Origin: Rhizoctonia solani
Taxonomy: Eukaryota > Basidiomycota > Agaricomycetes > Cantharellales > Ceratobasidiaceae
Reading direction: 5' to 3'
DNA length: 64,000 nucleotides
Assembly (NCBI RefSeq): GCF_016906535.1
Contig: NC_057377.1
Coordinates: 1,178,001 to 1,242,000 of the forward strand
Shown here: positions 36,401 through 49,363 of the stretch, one piece after another
How the letters are laid out: each line of letters starts with the position of its first letter
How positions within the stretch are numbered: the stretch's first letter is position 1
Translations under genes and position numbers: made by a program
The notes under the pieces: model-generated
What the model saw: only the letters and a program-made list of their open reading frames with translations
Told to the model about the DNA's origin: nothing
Database searches by the model: none

Positions 36401-36762
36401 TCGGCTCACAAACCAAACTCATCAACTTTGCGAAACGCCATAAGCAAGCGGAGATTATCCACGCTATGCTCAAGTTCCAGGGTCATCCGTATACCGTCTC
36501 GAGCCAGAGCGAACCTCAGGGATCCACATCCTCGCCTTACCCCCACCCGTCCTCGCCTTCTTCCTCGTCGTCCTCATCGGTGACCCTCATTGCCTCTGCC
36601 GGTGGTGTAGCATGGGTAGAAGAGCAGCTGTCTCGTGCGGCGATACTGACGCTCGGAACTGATTGGACTTACGACCGGAGTCTAAGATTGTACGATGACG
36701 AGACCGGTGGTAGGACCAGTGGTGCAGTGGATAAGGAGAACATGGCCGCTGCGGGTTTCTGA
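33461..36762 (+). CDS. SH3-RasGEFN-RasGEF protein (Cdc25-type Ras exchange factor)
   Basis: A guanine nucleotide exchange factor for a Ras-family GTPase, about 950 residues over roughly eight exons. An SH3 domain opens the protein: FFALVIHRYCAQDETQLDVQ ..GWAGVVDVEGGKGWIPFRYV. A Ser/Arg-rich linker follows. The REM/RasGEFN domain begins at GTLEAIVERLTCEAPSRNQE and contains FLFTYEAF-like DVLFTYEAFTTSQQLFELIT. A disordered insert includes a SSHGH repeat (about 35395-35460). The catalytic Cdc25 domain starts at AVNDIDPTALAHHLTLLESG and includes LRNFCVTSDRLAGWVKWSVL, AEKCRLLNNISSLAAIAAGL, and PFIGMYLTAIVHAADQFKDH. After a low-complexity insert comes the last helix INFAKRHKQAEIIHAMLKFQ. The start is the first of two adjacent ATGs. 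Junctions at 35820 and 36025 restore the frame exactly. Confidence 0.92.
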
Positions 36763-37201
36763 CTAGGAGCGGCCCCGGGGAGTGTGAGGATCGATTTCAT
36801 ATGACCTGTAGTGGAAGTGAAGGGTGAGAGTGGACGAACATAGCGTGGTGCCGGAAGTTAGGTCTGATGTGGAAGGTGGAGAGAGACGGTATTTCTGGGA
36901 ACCTATTGTCTAACGAGTCACTGAGAGGAGTGCAAGGTCGAGAAGGATGAACCAAATTCCTGGCCTCATGCACATAATATTATTATACCCGTGCATGAGT
37001 TGTTTAAAGACAGTATACTACGTCTGTACGGCTAGAAGCAGGTAACATACGTATACCCTTGGGGGCGTGTATTATCTACTACTTGTTGTTTCATTACATG
37101 CATCTATTCATATCTTTCTGACATAATACTGTTGTTCGTGATGTATTGTACATTGTCTATTAGTTCGTTAGATTATAATTGTACAAAATTGTTCATTGCA
37201 G
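36763..37201. other. Spacer between convergent RasGEF and RdRP genes
   Basis: AT-rich sequence holding both 3' untranslated regions. No gene seen. Confidence 0.5.
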
Positions 37202-40200
37202 TTATTGGGCAATCAGATCCAGCTGTTGCCTTGTTCGCTTAGAAATACACATTAAGGAACCAAATTGAGGATCCATTGCTGTGATGGGGCCCTTCTTCTC
37301 AGCCTTGATCTTGCACAATTGGGACCACGCGACTGCAAATGCAAATCCAGGAGAACAATCTTGGTCTTGTGAGTAGGCGTAAGACGCTGCGATGCGAGGG
37401 ACCATCTCATCTCGAATATGAAGGAGTCCTTTGGGTAAACCTGTATTGTATGCCTCGGATGCGGCCCACTCGGACTCCTGTCTTTGTCTTCGACTGTATT
37501 TCTTCCCTGGCTCTGTTTTTCTATCAAAACTTGCTGGACCGTGTCGTTTACCGATTGAAAACTCTCCCTTGTCGAACTCTTCCTTCATCTTGTTAACAAA
37601 CGCAACGATCTGGTCAAGCTCTCGACTCAGTTCTGGGATTCTCGTACACAACTCGCGCTCGCGGTTGTAAGGCTCCAGAAGATCGGGGTCGTATCGTCTA
37701 TAGGGCCGGAGCGCAACTATTTCGTTCTCGCACTTCTGGCGATACACGTCGAGCGCCTGCTTCAGATCTTCGATCACTGATAGTTTAGAAACGATCCGAG
37801 GGTCCTGTTCATACGGATCGTAACTGAAGCAAAGGTACCCTACAATTATCCCAACTTACAACGTTGTTCCACTTTCTTGAATCTTTTTGAAGAAATTGAG
37901 GAAGAATTGTGAGCCCGGTTTTGACTCCATCCAAACACGTCGTGAACCTGTAGTCGGAAGTTAGTCAGTTTACTATAGCACACCAATAAAACGGTCTTTA
38001 CACGTTGCCGAGCCGAACAGTCTCTGGATCGTCAAGTCCGAGTACCTTTGCTGCGGTCATATGCCAATTCCCATACATACCAACCTGGTTGGGCATCAAT
38101 GGTGCGAGCAGTGCGTTGAGTACTGAACGAAAGTCATCTGGAGGTATTTCTTCCATGCGCTTCGGGTTTGAGACAAAATGGTCGGACACATCGACATCAG
38201 CAAAATGGGTGGCTGAATTTGTGAATTGATTAACGAGAGCTTCTTCCCAAATCAAGATAGCTGTATCTCTGAAACGAATAATTGGATTTTTGCTAAATTC
38301 GTGCATGGGCCAACTCACCCATCATAGTCACCACCTGCTAGCATACTGGCAAGCGAGCGCTCCCCTTTCACAGAGAAAACAATAACATCCGTGTACCCTG
38401 CCGCCCAGAGCTCGGGACATTCGACTGCTATGACCTGTGAGCAGGAGTAAGCTCGAATCTCCCCACATATACCTTTGGTGCTTACTTTGCGCATGTCAGA
38501 TGGTAATATGCAGGGATTTCGCGAGACCTGTTGAAACATCAGAGGCATAATATGAAGCTAACTGACTAAATCACATACAAGAACAGGCCCTAAGACTGTC
38601 GATATGTCGGTGCCTGAATTATCTCGAACTGGTCTGCCAAATCCGCAAAAAACCTCTCCAACATCTAGAATCCCCAAGGGGTCTACGAGGCCGTTAAGCA
38701 CGAGTTGGCATAGCACCTACGTAAGCTAACCTTACCAGGTATGATGAATCCTTGTGCACTATTGGGTATGTGCAAATGGCACTAATGAACCTGAATTGGG
38801 CCTATGATATCGAGTCAAACTTAAGAGACGCTCACCTTCCCATCCATTCCAAAAAGGATCATTTTCTGGATCGATTCAATCCGATTGAACAACGGCGTGA
38901 ATTTCAGATCAAATCCTGACTGCAGAAGTCCCAAAGCCTGAGTTTCGAAACTTGGAGGGTGGCCAGAATATGGGTCTGGTTGGTAAGTAAATTTTGCATC
39001 AAGCAAATCTTGCCCCTTCTCTATGGACTTGAAGCCTTGGGCACGAGCCATCGATTCTGGAGTCAATCCTTTAAGTATGAGCTCCTGAACTTTCGATCTC
39101 GTAAAAATCGTTTCCCAAAGCTGCAAGAATCGGCCCTCTTTCACGTATGGGATAAGAGAAGCCGATTCAATATAAGTGCGAGTCATTGAGTCCAATATTG
39201 TCGTGGGGACTCCGTTATGGGACAGATTTATGATAACCTGATCTGTGACTTGGGTGCCCACCGCCATTGTATTACGTGTAAGTACATCGAGGACACGATG
39301 TGAAGCGCACCATCGTCGAGGATCCGGATGCAACTTTACTTTAACTTGACTCGGGCTAGAGAGTAAGTCCATAACATTAGTCATCAACGACCAAGATATA
39401 TGCATACATACCGAATGTAAATCCGCGGTGGGTTATCAAGTAAACGATCGTTCGGATGGAGAATAAAGAGTCCTTTTGATCCACCAAACCGAGCTTGAAC
39501 GCTCACCGGAGCGGTCGACCATTTCATCTGGGCGGTGAGCTGGTTCATTGCAGCAGCATTAATAAAGCCAGCCCCATCCGTCATAATTGCACTATTCGAG
39601 GACTTTCCGGGCGCAACTTGTAGAGAAAGCTGAGTTAAAATAGCCTAGGCGAACACGGTGTCCTACCAGTTTCGGGGAGATAATATATCTCATTTGGTGC
39701 AAACATAAGACCTGGCCGAGACGTTGAGAATCCTAGTGCAAATCGAGACGACCATTTATTCAGAGTCTAAGTCAGATAGGTCAGCGCAGATAAAACGCAA
39801 TCAAACTCAATATACCTGATACGGGTTAGCGTAAAGTGGGTTATGCCACTCTATGAAATCTCTTAACGAGAGTCGAAACTGGTCTCCTACTAGTTCGTCC
39901 TCTTGTCGATCCAACGCTTCATTCGTCTCCACAAGGTAAACGATGGTTCTTCGGGCGTAAAATGCGCGGAAAACTCTTCCATTTATTACCAACGCATTCT
40001 CAACCATATATTCCCGCAGTGCCTGGGGTTTCAAACGCGGCTCCTTCTCAGAGAATCGAACTTCAATAAGGCGACGCGACCCAAGGTAACGTCTGAAGCG
40101 GCATGAAGTCGACACCACGGGAGGTTGGAGCTGGAACTCGAATTTTCCTGAGCTACGTCCAAATTAAATTGGATCCTTTGTTCAAAGTTATCACTTACGT

Positions 40201-41409
40201 ATGTACCGATAGCCTTAGAACTTGGTCTATTTTACCTCCAAAATATGTGCCTTCGCACCCAAGCCTTTCTACCGAGTTGATACGTAACAACATATCCTCA
40301 TGGTCGTACTCGGCCCTACTTCGAGGTCAAGCTTAGTAGCCAAATCCTGTCTGATATCTCACCAAGGCGAGGCACTGCCTAGAGGGTGGATTGTTCTTTC
40401 TCGGGCATTGATTACTTTATAGTAGGGGTGTTTCCCAAATAGAACTTCGGCAACACGAGGAGCAGACTCCGAGGACGAACCGCACAGTTTCTCCAAAGCT
40501 TCCAGTGGCACGTCATCCCAGGATAGTTCGGGATGGGCACCAACCAGCCTTGCCACCTATAAGTTGGACTTGTTTTCAGTACAAAATTTCCCATAGTTTG
40601 GCTTTTCATAATTACCTCCCATTGCACAGCCCAAGGCAAACCCAGACTATCAAAGACTTTCTGGTGCGAGGGCGAGTGGGCAACTTTGTGCATATTCTTG
40701 GGCAGGTTCCAATCATGATTCGTAAAACTAATCTTCGAATCTGCTTCAAATAAAACAAATTAGATGTAAGACAACATGTTCCCGAAATAATACCTTCAAG
40801 TTGATCGAGTTGTTCATCGGCCAGTGATGTCATCACAATATCTTCGGGTTCTTCAAACCGAGACTCGTCGTTCAATAGTGTATTTCCTAACTTAGGAGTT
40901 TTCTCGATATGCTTAATTTGAGGCCCGCATGACTCTATTTCGCGAGCTTACAGACTAGAATAGCGATCGAGTTATGCACTAACCTATGGGAGTGAAAACT
41001 GCTTTACGCCATTAGTATGTTGAATATTTCAGTCAGTCCTACTAACCACTGGTATCAAGATCTTTGCCTTGACTGATATATTCGATAGCGCTCAGGAGCT
41101 TTGACAAGGTTATAAGAACATCAAATGCGTCAACAGGGCGGGACGCACATCACTTTGTATCCAAGGTTGTTCCTGTGATAATTTGAACCGCTTTGGGGTT
41201 TTAGGCTCAGTTTTCGCACTTTGAATCCTACTGGCCAACGTGGGTCGGATGAATTGCTGGCTTAAAGGGCGAGTAATCCTCTTTAACCCCCGCTGAGAGC
41301 GCGCCTTCGACGTCTCTTGAGAGCGCTATTCGCAACAGATTATTTTGATTCATTAGCATGTCTTCATGTCAACCCTCACCTTCAGCAGGTCCGAGAGACT
41401 ATTCGGCAT
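37202..41409 (-). CDS. RNA-dependent RNA polymerase (RNA silencing)
   Basis: A cellular RdRP of the QDE-1/Rdp1 class, which copies aberrant RNA into double-stranded RNA for Dicer. The protein is about 1,100 residues in many exons. The metal-binding signature is ERSLASMLAGGDYDG followed by DTAILIW across an intron, giving the DYDGD motif. Upstream blocks also match: DGAGFINAAAMNQLTAQMKW, then ARFGGSKGLFILHPNDRL and, further N-terminal, VFRAFYARRTIVYLVETNEA. The C-terminal helix-rich part ends KRTRQQLDLIAQ at 37202. The 5' end was rebuilt as exons 41380-41409, 41149-41325, 41047-41098 and 40984-40998 (15 bases), then 40934 downward; it starts MPNSLSDLLKRSQETSKARS. An upstream start is not excluded. 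Confidence 0.93.
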
Positions 41410-42037
41410 AGTACAGGCGTCGTCTACCGTTACAAGGACCGAGAGCCGGGGAGCCTGCCTGTAGTCCAAGGCCAAGGGTGTATGCCTTGCGCACGTGTAC
41501 AGCGACAGTCAATGAATTCGAAGTAAGCACGTTGACCGCGCGTTGGCGAGACAAGAAGAACCGCAGAGCACGTGACTTTCATTCAGCTCTATAGTGGTGG
41601 TCGAATATTACGCTATTGTTTTGCATAGTCCAGATTATCATCAATAATGTATGCATATGCGCACCGACAGGACGCGATATCACCCATAATGCGATATAAA
41701 GGCCCACTCCATCAAGAGCCTGGGAGCCCAGACCAAGAACTCCGGTCGTGAATATATAGATCACTCGGCTTCACTCCCGGTAGCACCAAAGAGATTTCCG
41801 GAGTATAATAATGACAAATCAACTGAGCTTTAGATACGTCTGTGGCGTCATGCGAGCAACTCCGTAATTTGACCTTCCCGAGGTTTGAAGGCAAGTAGTA
41901 CTTCATTACCACGACGCTGATAAATAATCCATCCCATTTCCCATCGGAAATCCAAACTGTTTTCTGACTCCACGAATCTGTTATATACATATGCAGTATG
42001 AGATAAAACCTCATTCGCTTAGAGCTTCGAGGTGCCT
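41410..42037. promoter_or_regulatory. Spacer between tannase 3' end and RdRP 5' end
   Basis: No gene recognised. CACGTGACTTT begins at 41569, about 160 bases upstream of the RdRP start; CACGTGACTTTT also occurs upstream of the helicase gene at 44989. Confidence 0.4.
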
Positions 42038-44537
42038 TTAGGGCAGACCACAAGAGTAGCTACTGGCTGCCTTCGCGTCGCCGCCTTGGTAGATTGCCTC
42101 CTATAGAAACACATCAGTATTCTACGATTCATGACAAAAATAGCTCCTTGCCTGAGGATAGGGACAGAGAAGGCGGGTGAATGCAGCCCCTTGTGCACTA
42201 TTGCCATTGTTGTATTTTACCGCAACAAGTGATTTTGGAGCTACACCCTTCTCTACCCAGTCCATCGTAGCCAGGATCATATCATACTGGGGAGTGAACG
42301 ATAGAGACTGGCCGGAGCCGCCTTGAGATTTGCTGCGTTGGCCAGGCCCGCCAAATGAATCTGCGCCTGGGCCTCCGGAGCAATGGCCAACTCCTGGAAG
42401 CATGAACAGCCGATACCTGTTGCTTAAATCTTCGTTCTTGAAGAAGCTTCGTACATGTTCATAGTACCAGAGTGAGCTCCCGGACCTAACCAAAGATGTT
42501 TAAGCGCGAGTAATAAATTGGGGTTATGCTAACTCACGGAATGAGAGGGTCAGCGAATCCATGGTACTGCATCAATTTTCCCCCACGTCCAAAGAAAGGC
42601 CTCAAGTTAGGATCGATGGCAGTGGTTTGGCCTGGATCAGTTACGTCTCCTATCTTTGTAAGTCTTTCGAGTTCGGTTTGATTGATTTGCAAGGTCCTGG
42701 GCGAATAATTATAATAAGAACCTGCGAGCGAAAACCCCACAGTAACTTACTGGACAGAAGTCTTGTTCAGCACTTGGTAAGAGAAAAAGTCGGCTGATTG
42801 GGTGTCAGTGTGTTGTAGAACATCACCGTGTAGAAAGCTATCTTACGAGCAGGTCCATACGGGATACCAGTAATTGTGCCAGGCCACCCAAACTCGCTTC
42901 CAGGCTCAAACGTTGGAAACAAGAACTCTCCGTCGCTCGATGTCCAGTTGGTATAAATCGCTTTGAGTGTTACGAGCTGAGACTGTGATAGACAGTTGGT
43001 CTGGTTTATATATGAAGAGAGATTGGCTGATCCACATGCGACGCGGCTAAGGTCAGGTTTACACAACCTAGGCTACACGATTGACGTATTCAAGGAGTGA
43101 AACAAAGCCAAGGCAAATGAAACTTACGTTGGTTATAATCCCGTCAGCAACCCCATCAAGCTTGTCGCATTGATCAAGTATTACTTTATTGAGTGTCGCA
43201 AAGAATGGTGGAGGTATCACTGCCCCTGGCGTGGTAGCATTGGCATTCAACAGATTGACATGCACAGTGAAGCCATTGCTATTGGAAGGATATCAACATC
43301 CACTACAAAATCTAGGCTGAAATAATAACCTACAGGTGAGGCCACCATTGAGCAGCTATAGTCCATAATTCAGACAATGCAAAACACGACGGATATTCGT
43401 ACTTACGTGCACCTGCAACAACTCCATCAAAATCTTCAGGATACATTTGGGCCGATTTTACACCTTAATAATTTAACTATAATTAGTGACATGGGTTATC
43501 TAGTTAATCAAAAACCTTGCCTTGCTTTCCTCCGCTAGAGCATCCAATCCAGTAATTATACTTAGAGCTCTTTCCGTAGTACGACTTTGCAACCGTCTTC
43601 GCAAATACGGTACTGAGATGCACAGCGCGATGCCCGAAATCGATCTATATGCACGGATAGAGTTGGTTACAATACACCGATTAGCAGTTCCACTAAGACA
43701 TTACCTGTGATTCGGGATTAGAAATGGCAAACGTCCCGTCGCCTGAAGTCCTGGAACACCAGCGTTAACTTTCGCAAACAGTTTCTGAGAACTTTCTTTA
43801 CCCATTGTGCCCTGAATTATTGAATCAGAAAAGGCAATAGCTTATCCACTATAACTAGGACACGTACCAGTATTCGTGCTCGCTACCGCAAATCCGTATT
43901 TTGTCATAGGAATTGCCATGTCCTACTCGTTGTTAGTCTTCAATTAATTCAAACCTCTTTGCTGTACATACGGCATAATTGACACCGCCAGCATCCTAAG
44001 CCCACATTAACGATTTGATTCAGAGAAGGAACAGTATCTTCTTACCCCACCATTACCAATCTGTACTCCCGCTCGTAGTCAGCCAGTGTATAGTTTACAG
44101 AGAACACATAGCTTACAAATGCGAAGCGACCTAGATACAGAAGTCAATGGTTTAGCCGAGGCATTTTCTGTGACCTTTTCAACTCACCATTCCAGAGCTC
44201 GGGGTCGGGTAGCCACACTTCAAAGCGAAATTTGGACGTAGTGGACGTATTGTATTCCGCACCGAATCGACAAAACTCTGGGAGATCAGGCACTGGTTGA
44301 GGGTATGCTATATCCCCCACTGGGACGAATGTTACGTTTGCGGGGTGGCTATGAGATCATGAGCCCGAATTGTCACACGTCGGAAACGAGTTGCACATAC
44401 ACTTCGGACGCATATGGTTTGAGTCCTTTTATAAGAGCCTGGGAGTCTTTGAACAGAGCAGTACAATCTAATGGCTTTGCGGATGCGCCATATAGTAGTA
44501 TTGTAGATACGGATATCCACTTAGCGAGTGTGTCCAT
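42038..44537 (-). CDS. Secreted tannase/feruloyl esterase
   Basis: A tannase-family serine esterase that splits gallate or ferulate esters from plant polymers outside the cell. The start MDTLAKWISVSTILLYGASA is a signal peptide, followed by KPLDCTALF. After the first intron comes NVTFVPVGDIAYPQPVPDLP and FRFEVWLPDPELWNG. The nucleophile motif WIGCSSGGKQG (near 43540) has the family's CS pair. The acid Asp is in GKLMQYHGFADPLIP (near 42550). The His is in RYRLFMLPGVGHCSGGPG (near 42390), completing the CS-D-HC arrangement in which the two Cys are bonded. It ends ..AASSYSCGLP. The last intron (42101-42151) begins GCAAGG, so it is GC-AG. The gene is divergent from the helicase gene. Confidence 0.92.
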
Positions 44538-45031
44538 GGCTGAGAGTGTTTTTGGGGGATTGGGTGAAGAGTAGTCTACGGTCGTTGCTCATTTATGGTG
44601 AATCCGAGTGCAACGGTCTTGAGCATGTGATTAGTTTAGCTCACCAAGAAATATCAGCGGTATTCCCGACACGCAGGGTGGGAAAGTATAAGAAATAGTC
44701 CAAGGTGGATCCGCTGTCGAATCGGAGCAGGCACGGAATGTAATTGGATGGGAAATGAACACATGTGACTCAGAATTTCACGTCCAACTCACTCCAACTC
44801 ACAGGTGGAAGGTATACCTTCCTATGCAACGACCAAATATAAACACAAAGAAGAGATAGTACCGCGCGAGATGTCACTTCTAGGCAAATTCCACAACCAA
44901 ATGGGTACTAGGACCGGTTGAACCTTTACCCGTCTTTGATCGAGAAAGCGGGGTAATCCTCACATGACTTTGCGCGGAATTGCGCTCACACGTGACTTTT
45001 TGTGCTTTATTGACGCGACAACCATCACTTG
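44538..45031. promoter_or_regulatory. Divergent promoter region, tannase and helicase
   Basis: A 494-base region between divergent starts. CACGTGACTTTT begins at 44989, 43 bases before the helicase start; a relative, CACATGACTTT, lies near 44961. Confidence 0.45.
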
Positions 45032-48000
45032 ATGGCCACTCCGAGCTATTTACAGAATCTTAACGAAGCTCAGTATCGCGGTAGGTCATCTATGGTATGA
45101 AAAATCTGATATTTTTATTCTTATTCGGTGCTCCAGCGGTTACCTCTACCCCGGCCGGTGCCTTACAGATCCTGGCTGGTCCAGGCAGCGGCAAGACGCG
45201 AGTTCTCACTTGTCGCGTTGCAAACTTGATCATAGGTCATGAAATCCCAGCACCTTCCATATGTGCCGTAACATTCACCAATAAGGCCGCAGCAGAGATG
45301 CGCGTTCGGCTCACTCGTTTAGTTGGTCCTAGCGAGACCTCCCGATTGGTGATTGGCACCTTCCATGCCATATGTGCCAAGTAAGTACGGCTGGTTAAAT
45401 CTATATGAGAGTCTAAAATTATAATTAGTTATCTTCGAAAGTACGGTACGGCAATTGGGCTAGCTACTAATTTCTCGATTTGCGATAGCGATGAAAGGTG
45501 AGCACCGCTACAATTACTATTTCCAAAGCATAATAGCCCCCACCTAGCAAGAAGACCATATCTACTTTACTACAGAAACACACCTCCGAGATCGAGTCAA
45601 TTGGATTGGATCTCAAAGAGCCAATCGTGCGCTCTATGATATCTAAAGCCAAAGCCACCGGCCAAACACCGCAGGAAATGCTTCGCATAGCTTCTTCGGT
45701 CTCGACACAAGACAAGATTCAGGCTGCAGTTGCACTCATATACGAAGAATACGACGCCGTACTGCGTGCAGCTAATGCACTAGATTTCGATGACCTTTTG
45801 GTTATGGGTCTGAAGGTGCTGAAAGCGGCACCAAGGGCTATTGCAAAGTTGCGCCATGTTTTAGTTGATGAATTGTGAGTAATCAAGTGGTACATCTTTA
45901 TTGACACCACTTCACACTATCATAACAGTCAGGACACGAATACTATGCAGTACGAACTTATGAGAGTTCTCGCTGATGCATGTGGTCGATGCGTCAGTGT
46001 GGTCGGTGACCCAGATCAGTCTAGTGAGGTCTCAGATTCCATTTAATGATGTTTATTTTCTGACTTTACGGGACTAAAGTTTATGGGTGGCGCTCTGCTG
46101 GTGCGATTCAAGCATCCTCAATTCTTGAACGATTCTAATTCCACATCCAGATGTGACCAATTTGTCTCGGATGCGCAAAGGTAGTTATATTTCCAGAAAT
46201 AGTACTATTTATGCTGACGCACCTTGTTTAGATTTTCCCGGAACAAACACAATTTATTTGGAGGAAAACTACCGTTCTACAGGATCGATTGTTTCCAGCT
46301 CCCTTGCTATAGTTTCTCAAGGCACGTTGTTCTTACTTGCTTCTGCACACAATCTATTTCATCATAAATTTCAGACAAGCAACGCGTTCAAAAATCATTA
46401 TTTACATCCCATGCTCATGGGCCAACTCCCTTGCTCAGGGAATTTGGATCAGCTACTGAAGAAGCAAGCTTTCTCGCGCGGGAGTTGAGAAGAGTGGTTG
46501 CAAGCTCTGGGGGAATGATTGGGTACGGTGACTGTGCTGTTCTACGTACGTCTGAATATGATGCGCATGTTCTTTTGTCTTGCCTCACCCGATCTTTTTC
46601 ACCTTTACTATTTCTAGTACGTTTTAATGCCCTATCCCGGGTGATCGAATCCGCACTTCAACAGGAAAGTGTTCCGAGTCGAGTGTTAGGAGGCCACAAG
46701 TTCTTTGAACGCGCAGAGGTGAAGGACTTGTTGGTCTATTTACAGTTAGCCGATAATCCGGCGTTTACTCCAGCATTTGTGAGAGCCGTAAACGTGCCGA
46801 AACGCGGAGTTGGGGAAAAGGTATGGGGTAATCCACCGCTATTGATCTGTCGCCCCACTAAGTGCCTTGCGTTTGTCTTGTCATAAAATACTGCCTCGTA
46901 TCATGCCAACATGGGCCACAGTCTGTTGCTGAAATCGTTTCTCGGGCATCGTCTGAAAAGACCAGCGCATTCAACGTAATAGAGCGAATTTGCGATGGCA
47001 TGGCCCCTGACATTAAACCACCTATCAAACGAAAAGTATCAGAGTTAGTACGCCTCATCAGACAATTAAGGAAATGGGCATCAGAGGTATGTGCGTCACT
47101 TTTGCTACTGTCTATTGTATACTAAGCATCCCACGATGTTTAATTATTATCGATTCGACATATTACCTGTCTGTGACGCTTACGCTCATCAATTTTGGTT
47201 ATCCTTCGATCCCAATTCCCATATTCTCATGTTTCAAACCCACAGGGCGTCCTTGCCGCGGACCTCATCAGACGCACAGTTGATGATATTGGGTATGAGG
47301 CACATCTTCAGCGCACCCAACCGGACTGGGAAACACGCTGGGAAAACGTACAGGAGTTAATCAACTTTGCTGCCGGAGTTGAACTCCCAGAACCGGAGGT
47401 TTTGAATTCTGAAGATGAAGGTGACTATTTGGAGCACGATGTGGGCGCGTATCCCTCAGAAAGTGAGGAATTGGCTGCTGGTAGTACCACTTTGGAAACC
47501 ATGAGCAGCAGCAAACCCGGCAGTACGAAAGGACTTGCCGCTACAAACCCTCAAAAGCAAGCCGGAAAACTTTTGGCCCGGTCATCGGGATCACAGGGAC
47601 GAGATACAATAACCATGAAGCAGGCAACGTTGTCAAGTTGGCGAAGCGCCTCGAGGCCCAACTCCACTCTGCCTCAACCACAACAGCCAGAACCACTGGA
47701 CGACGATGTTCTGGACTTGACTGGCACTGATGATGAGGAAATCTCTTCGGAAAAACTTATCGATGGAGATGTTCCCACCAAGAAGCTACTACAGCCACGA
47801 CGAGACAAGTGAGTTTGGATTGCACGCGTGGTCGATCATCTTGACTCATTTTATCATCAGCCAACAAACCCCGCTCAGAGCGTTCCTTCAAGCCTCTTTA
47901 TTATCAACTGACAGCGAGACCAAGGAAGAGGAAAGCAAAGGCGTAAGCTTTTACTACCATCCTCATGTGTTGTAAGAGAATTAATTTATCCTCAGAAAGT

Positions 48001-49363
48001 TACCATAACCACTTGCCATGCTGCCAAAGGCCTCGAATGGCCAGTTGTAATTGTTCCTGCAGGTAAGACTAATTCGCGCCTTAGCATCCTGATATTTGTC
48101 TGATAACAATCCCCTTGAAGTGGAAGGTGGAACCTATCCGTTTTACAGAGCAGAAGATGTAGAAGAGGAACGGTCCGTATGGGGTTATTTTACCACACAG
48201 TTATCCTAATTTGCAGTGGTTCATACAGACGATTGCTCTATGTAGCATGTACCCGAGCACAAGCATTGCTGTACCTTACCCACTCGAGCTCCAGAATGGT
48301 TGGAGGTTCGTGATATTCCCCTGTGCTGATGCCAACCCCAGTTTTGTGACGTCGGTCAATCCAGGGGAAACCCGAAAGACGACTTTGTCCGAATTTGTAA
48401 CATGTATAATTCAACAAGATCTAGTACGTCCATCTAGAATTGTGGTTACTTATCTATCGCGAGCTAATTTGAGCGCTTGCCGCTCCACTCAAGACACTCT
48501 TCCAGCGCAATCTTCCGCTGTTGACCAAAGATGAGCTTGTAGTGTTCGGCAAGATCCTTTCACGAGCGGTCCCATCGAACGAAGTTATCCAAAAAGGTCT
48601 TCGAGAATTGTAAGCATGTGCAACTAGTAGAACTCAATTGTATCGACGCTTACCATGGTCTGGATCTGTGACCTATAGCCGTCGTGTACCACGGCTGCGG
48701 GATCACGAACGCGATGAGCCAGTCGATATAGACGAAGCCTCGAACCCCTCTTGGAAATACACGGCTAATGAATCTGGGAATGCTAGCAGGGCTGCAAGTG
48801 AGTAATCCTCGTTTAGTTGCCAACGGATATCGTGACTAAGACTGCGCCCTACTTCTCTTCTAGGACCATCTTCGATTGCCGCTTCACACGAGGGATTCAC
48901 TACCTTTTCACTTGCATCTGTTCGATCATTTGACCAGGTAACTACAGCTGGCTCAAAGAAGGTGCGAATGAATGTTGGTGATGGTGCTACGGGTACTCCC
49001 AGGCTGAGTTCCTCAACGAACTCGGGGCAAACCATCAAACCGAAGAGCGCAAGCGGACTTGCTTATCTGAGTCGAGGACCAACTGCTTCGCACTCGTCAA
49101 AACAGGTTAGTGCTCAGGCTAAACCTCTCTCAAGCTCCACGATAGGCACCAGCACTTCGAAAGTGGCGGTCGCGCCCCCCAAGCCAGCCAATTCGGCGTT
49201 TCGGCCGCCAACTTTTATCGCGAACGGCGCAACCCCAAATGCTGCCTCGGCCGTGGCTGGGGCTAAGAGGCGGTTGGGAATGGGGCATTTCGCTGGTGGC
49301 GCACTGTCAGCGCAAAAGTTTCGCCAGGTCGAGAAGGGGGTAAAATCCGGGAACGATACGTGA
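45032..49363 (+). CDS. srs2: UvrD/Rep-family ATP-dependent DNA helicase, Srs2-like
   Basis: A superfamily 1A 3'-5' DNA helicase. Its fungal nuclear relative Srs2 strips Rad51 from single-stranded DNA. The protein is roughly 1,100 residues across many exons. Helicase motifs in order: ALQILAGPGSGKTRVLTCRV (Walker A), AVTFTNKAAAEMRVRL, VDEL/QDTN split by an intron (Walker B, DELQ), VVGDPDQSIYGWRSA, LEENYRSTGSIV, VITTCHAAKGLEWPVVIVPA read as ITTCHAAKGLEW, and RRLLYVACTRAQALLYLTHS. All catalytic residues are present. The C-terminal 250 residues are disordered and Ser/Ala-rich, as in Srs2. Intron 46322-46374 starts GCACGT and is the only way to keep frame (GC-AG). The name Srs2 is inferred from domain layout and length rather than any unique motif. 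Confidence 0.9.

Noticed and set aside
41690..41700. GATATAAAG resembling a TATA box on the plus strand
   Set aside because: No plus-strand coding sequence follows it.
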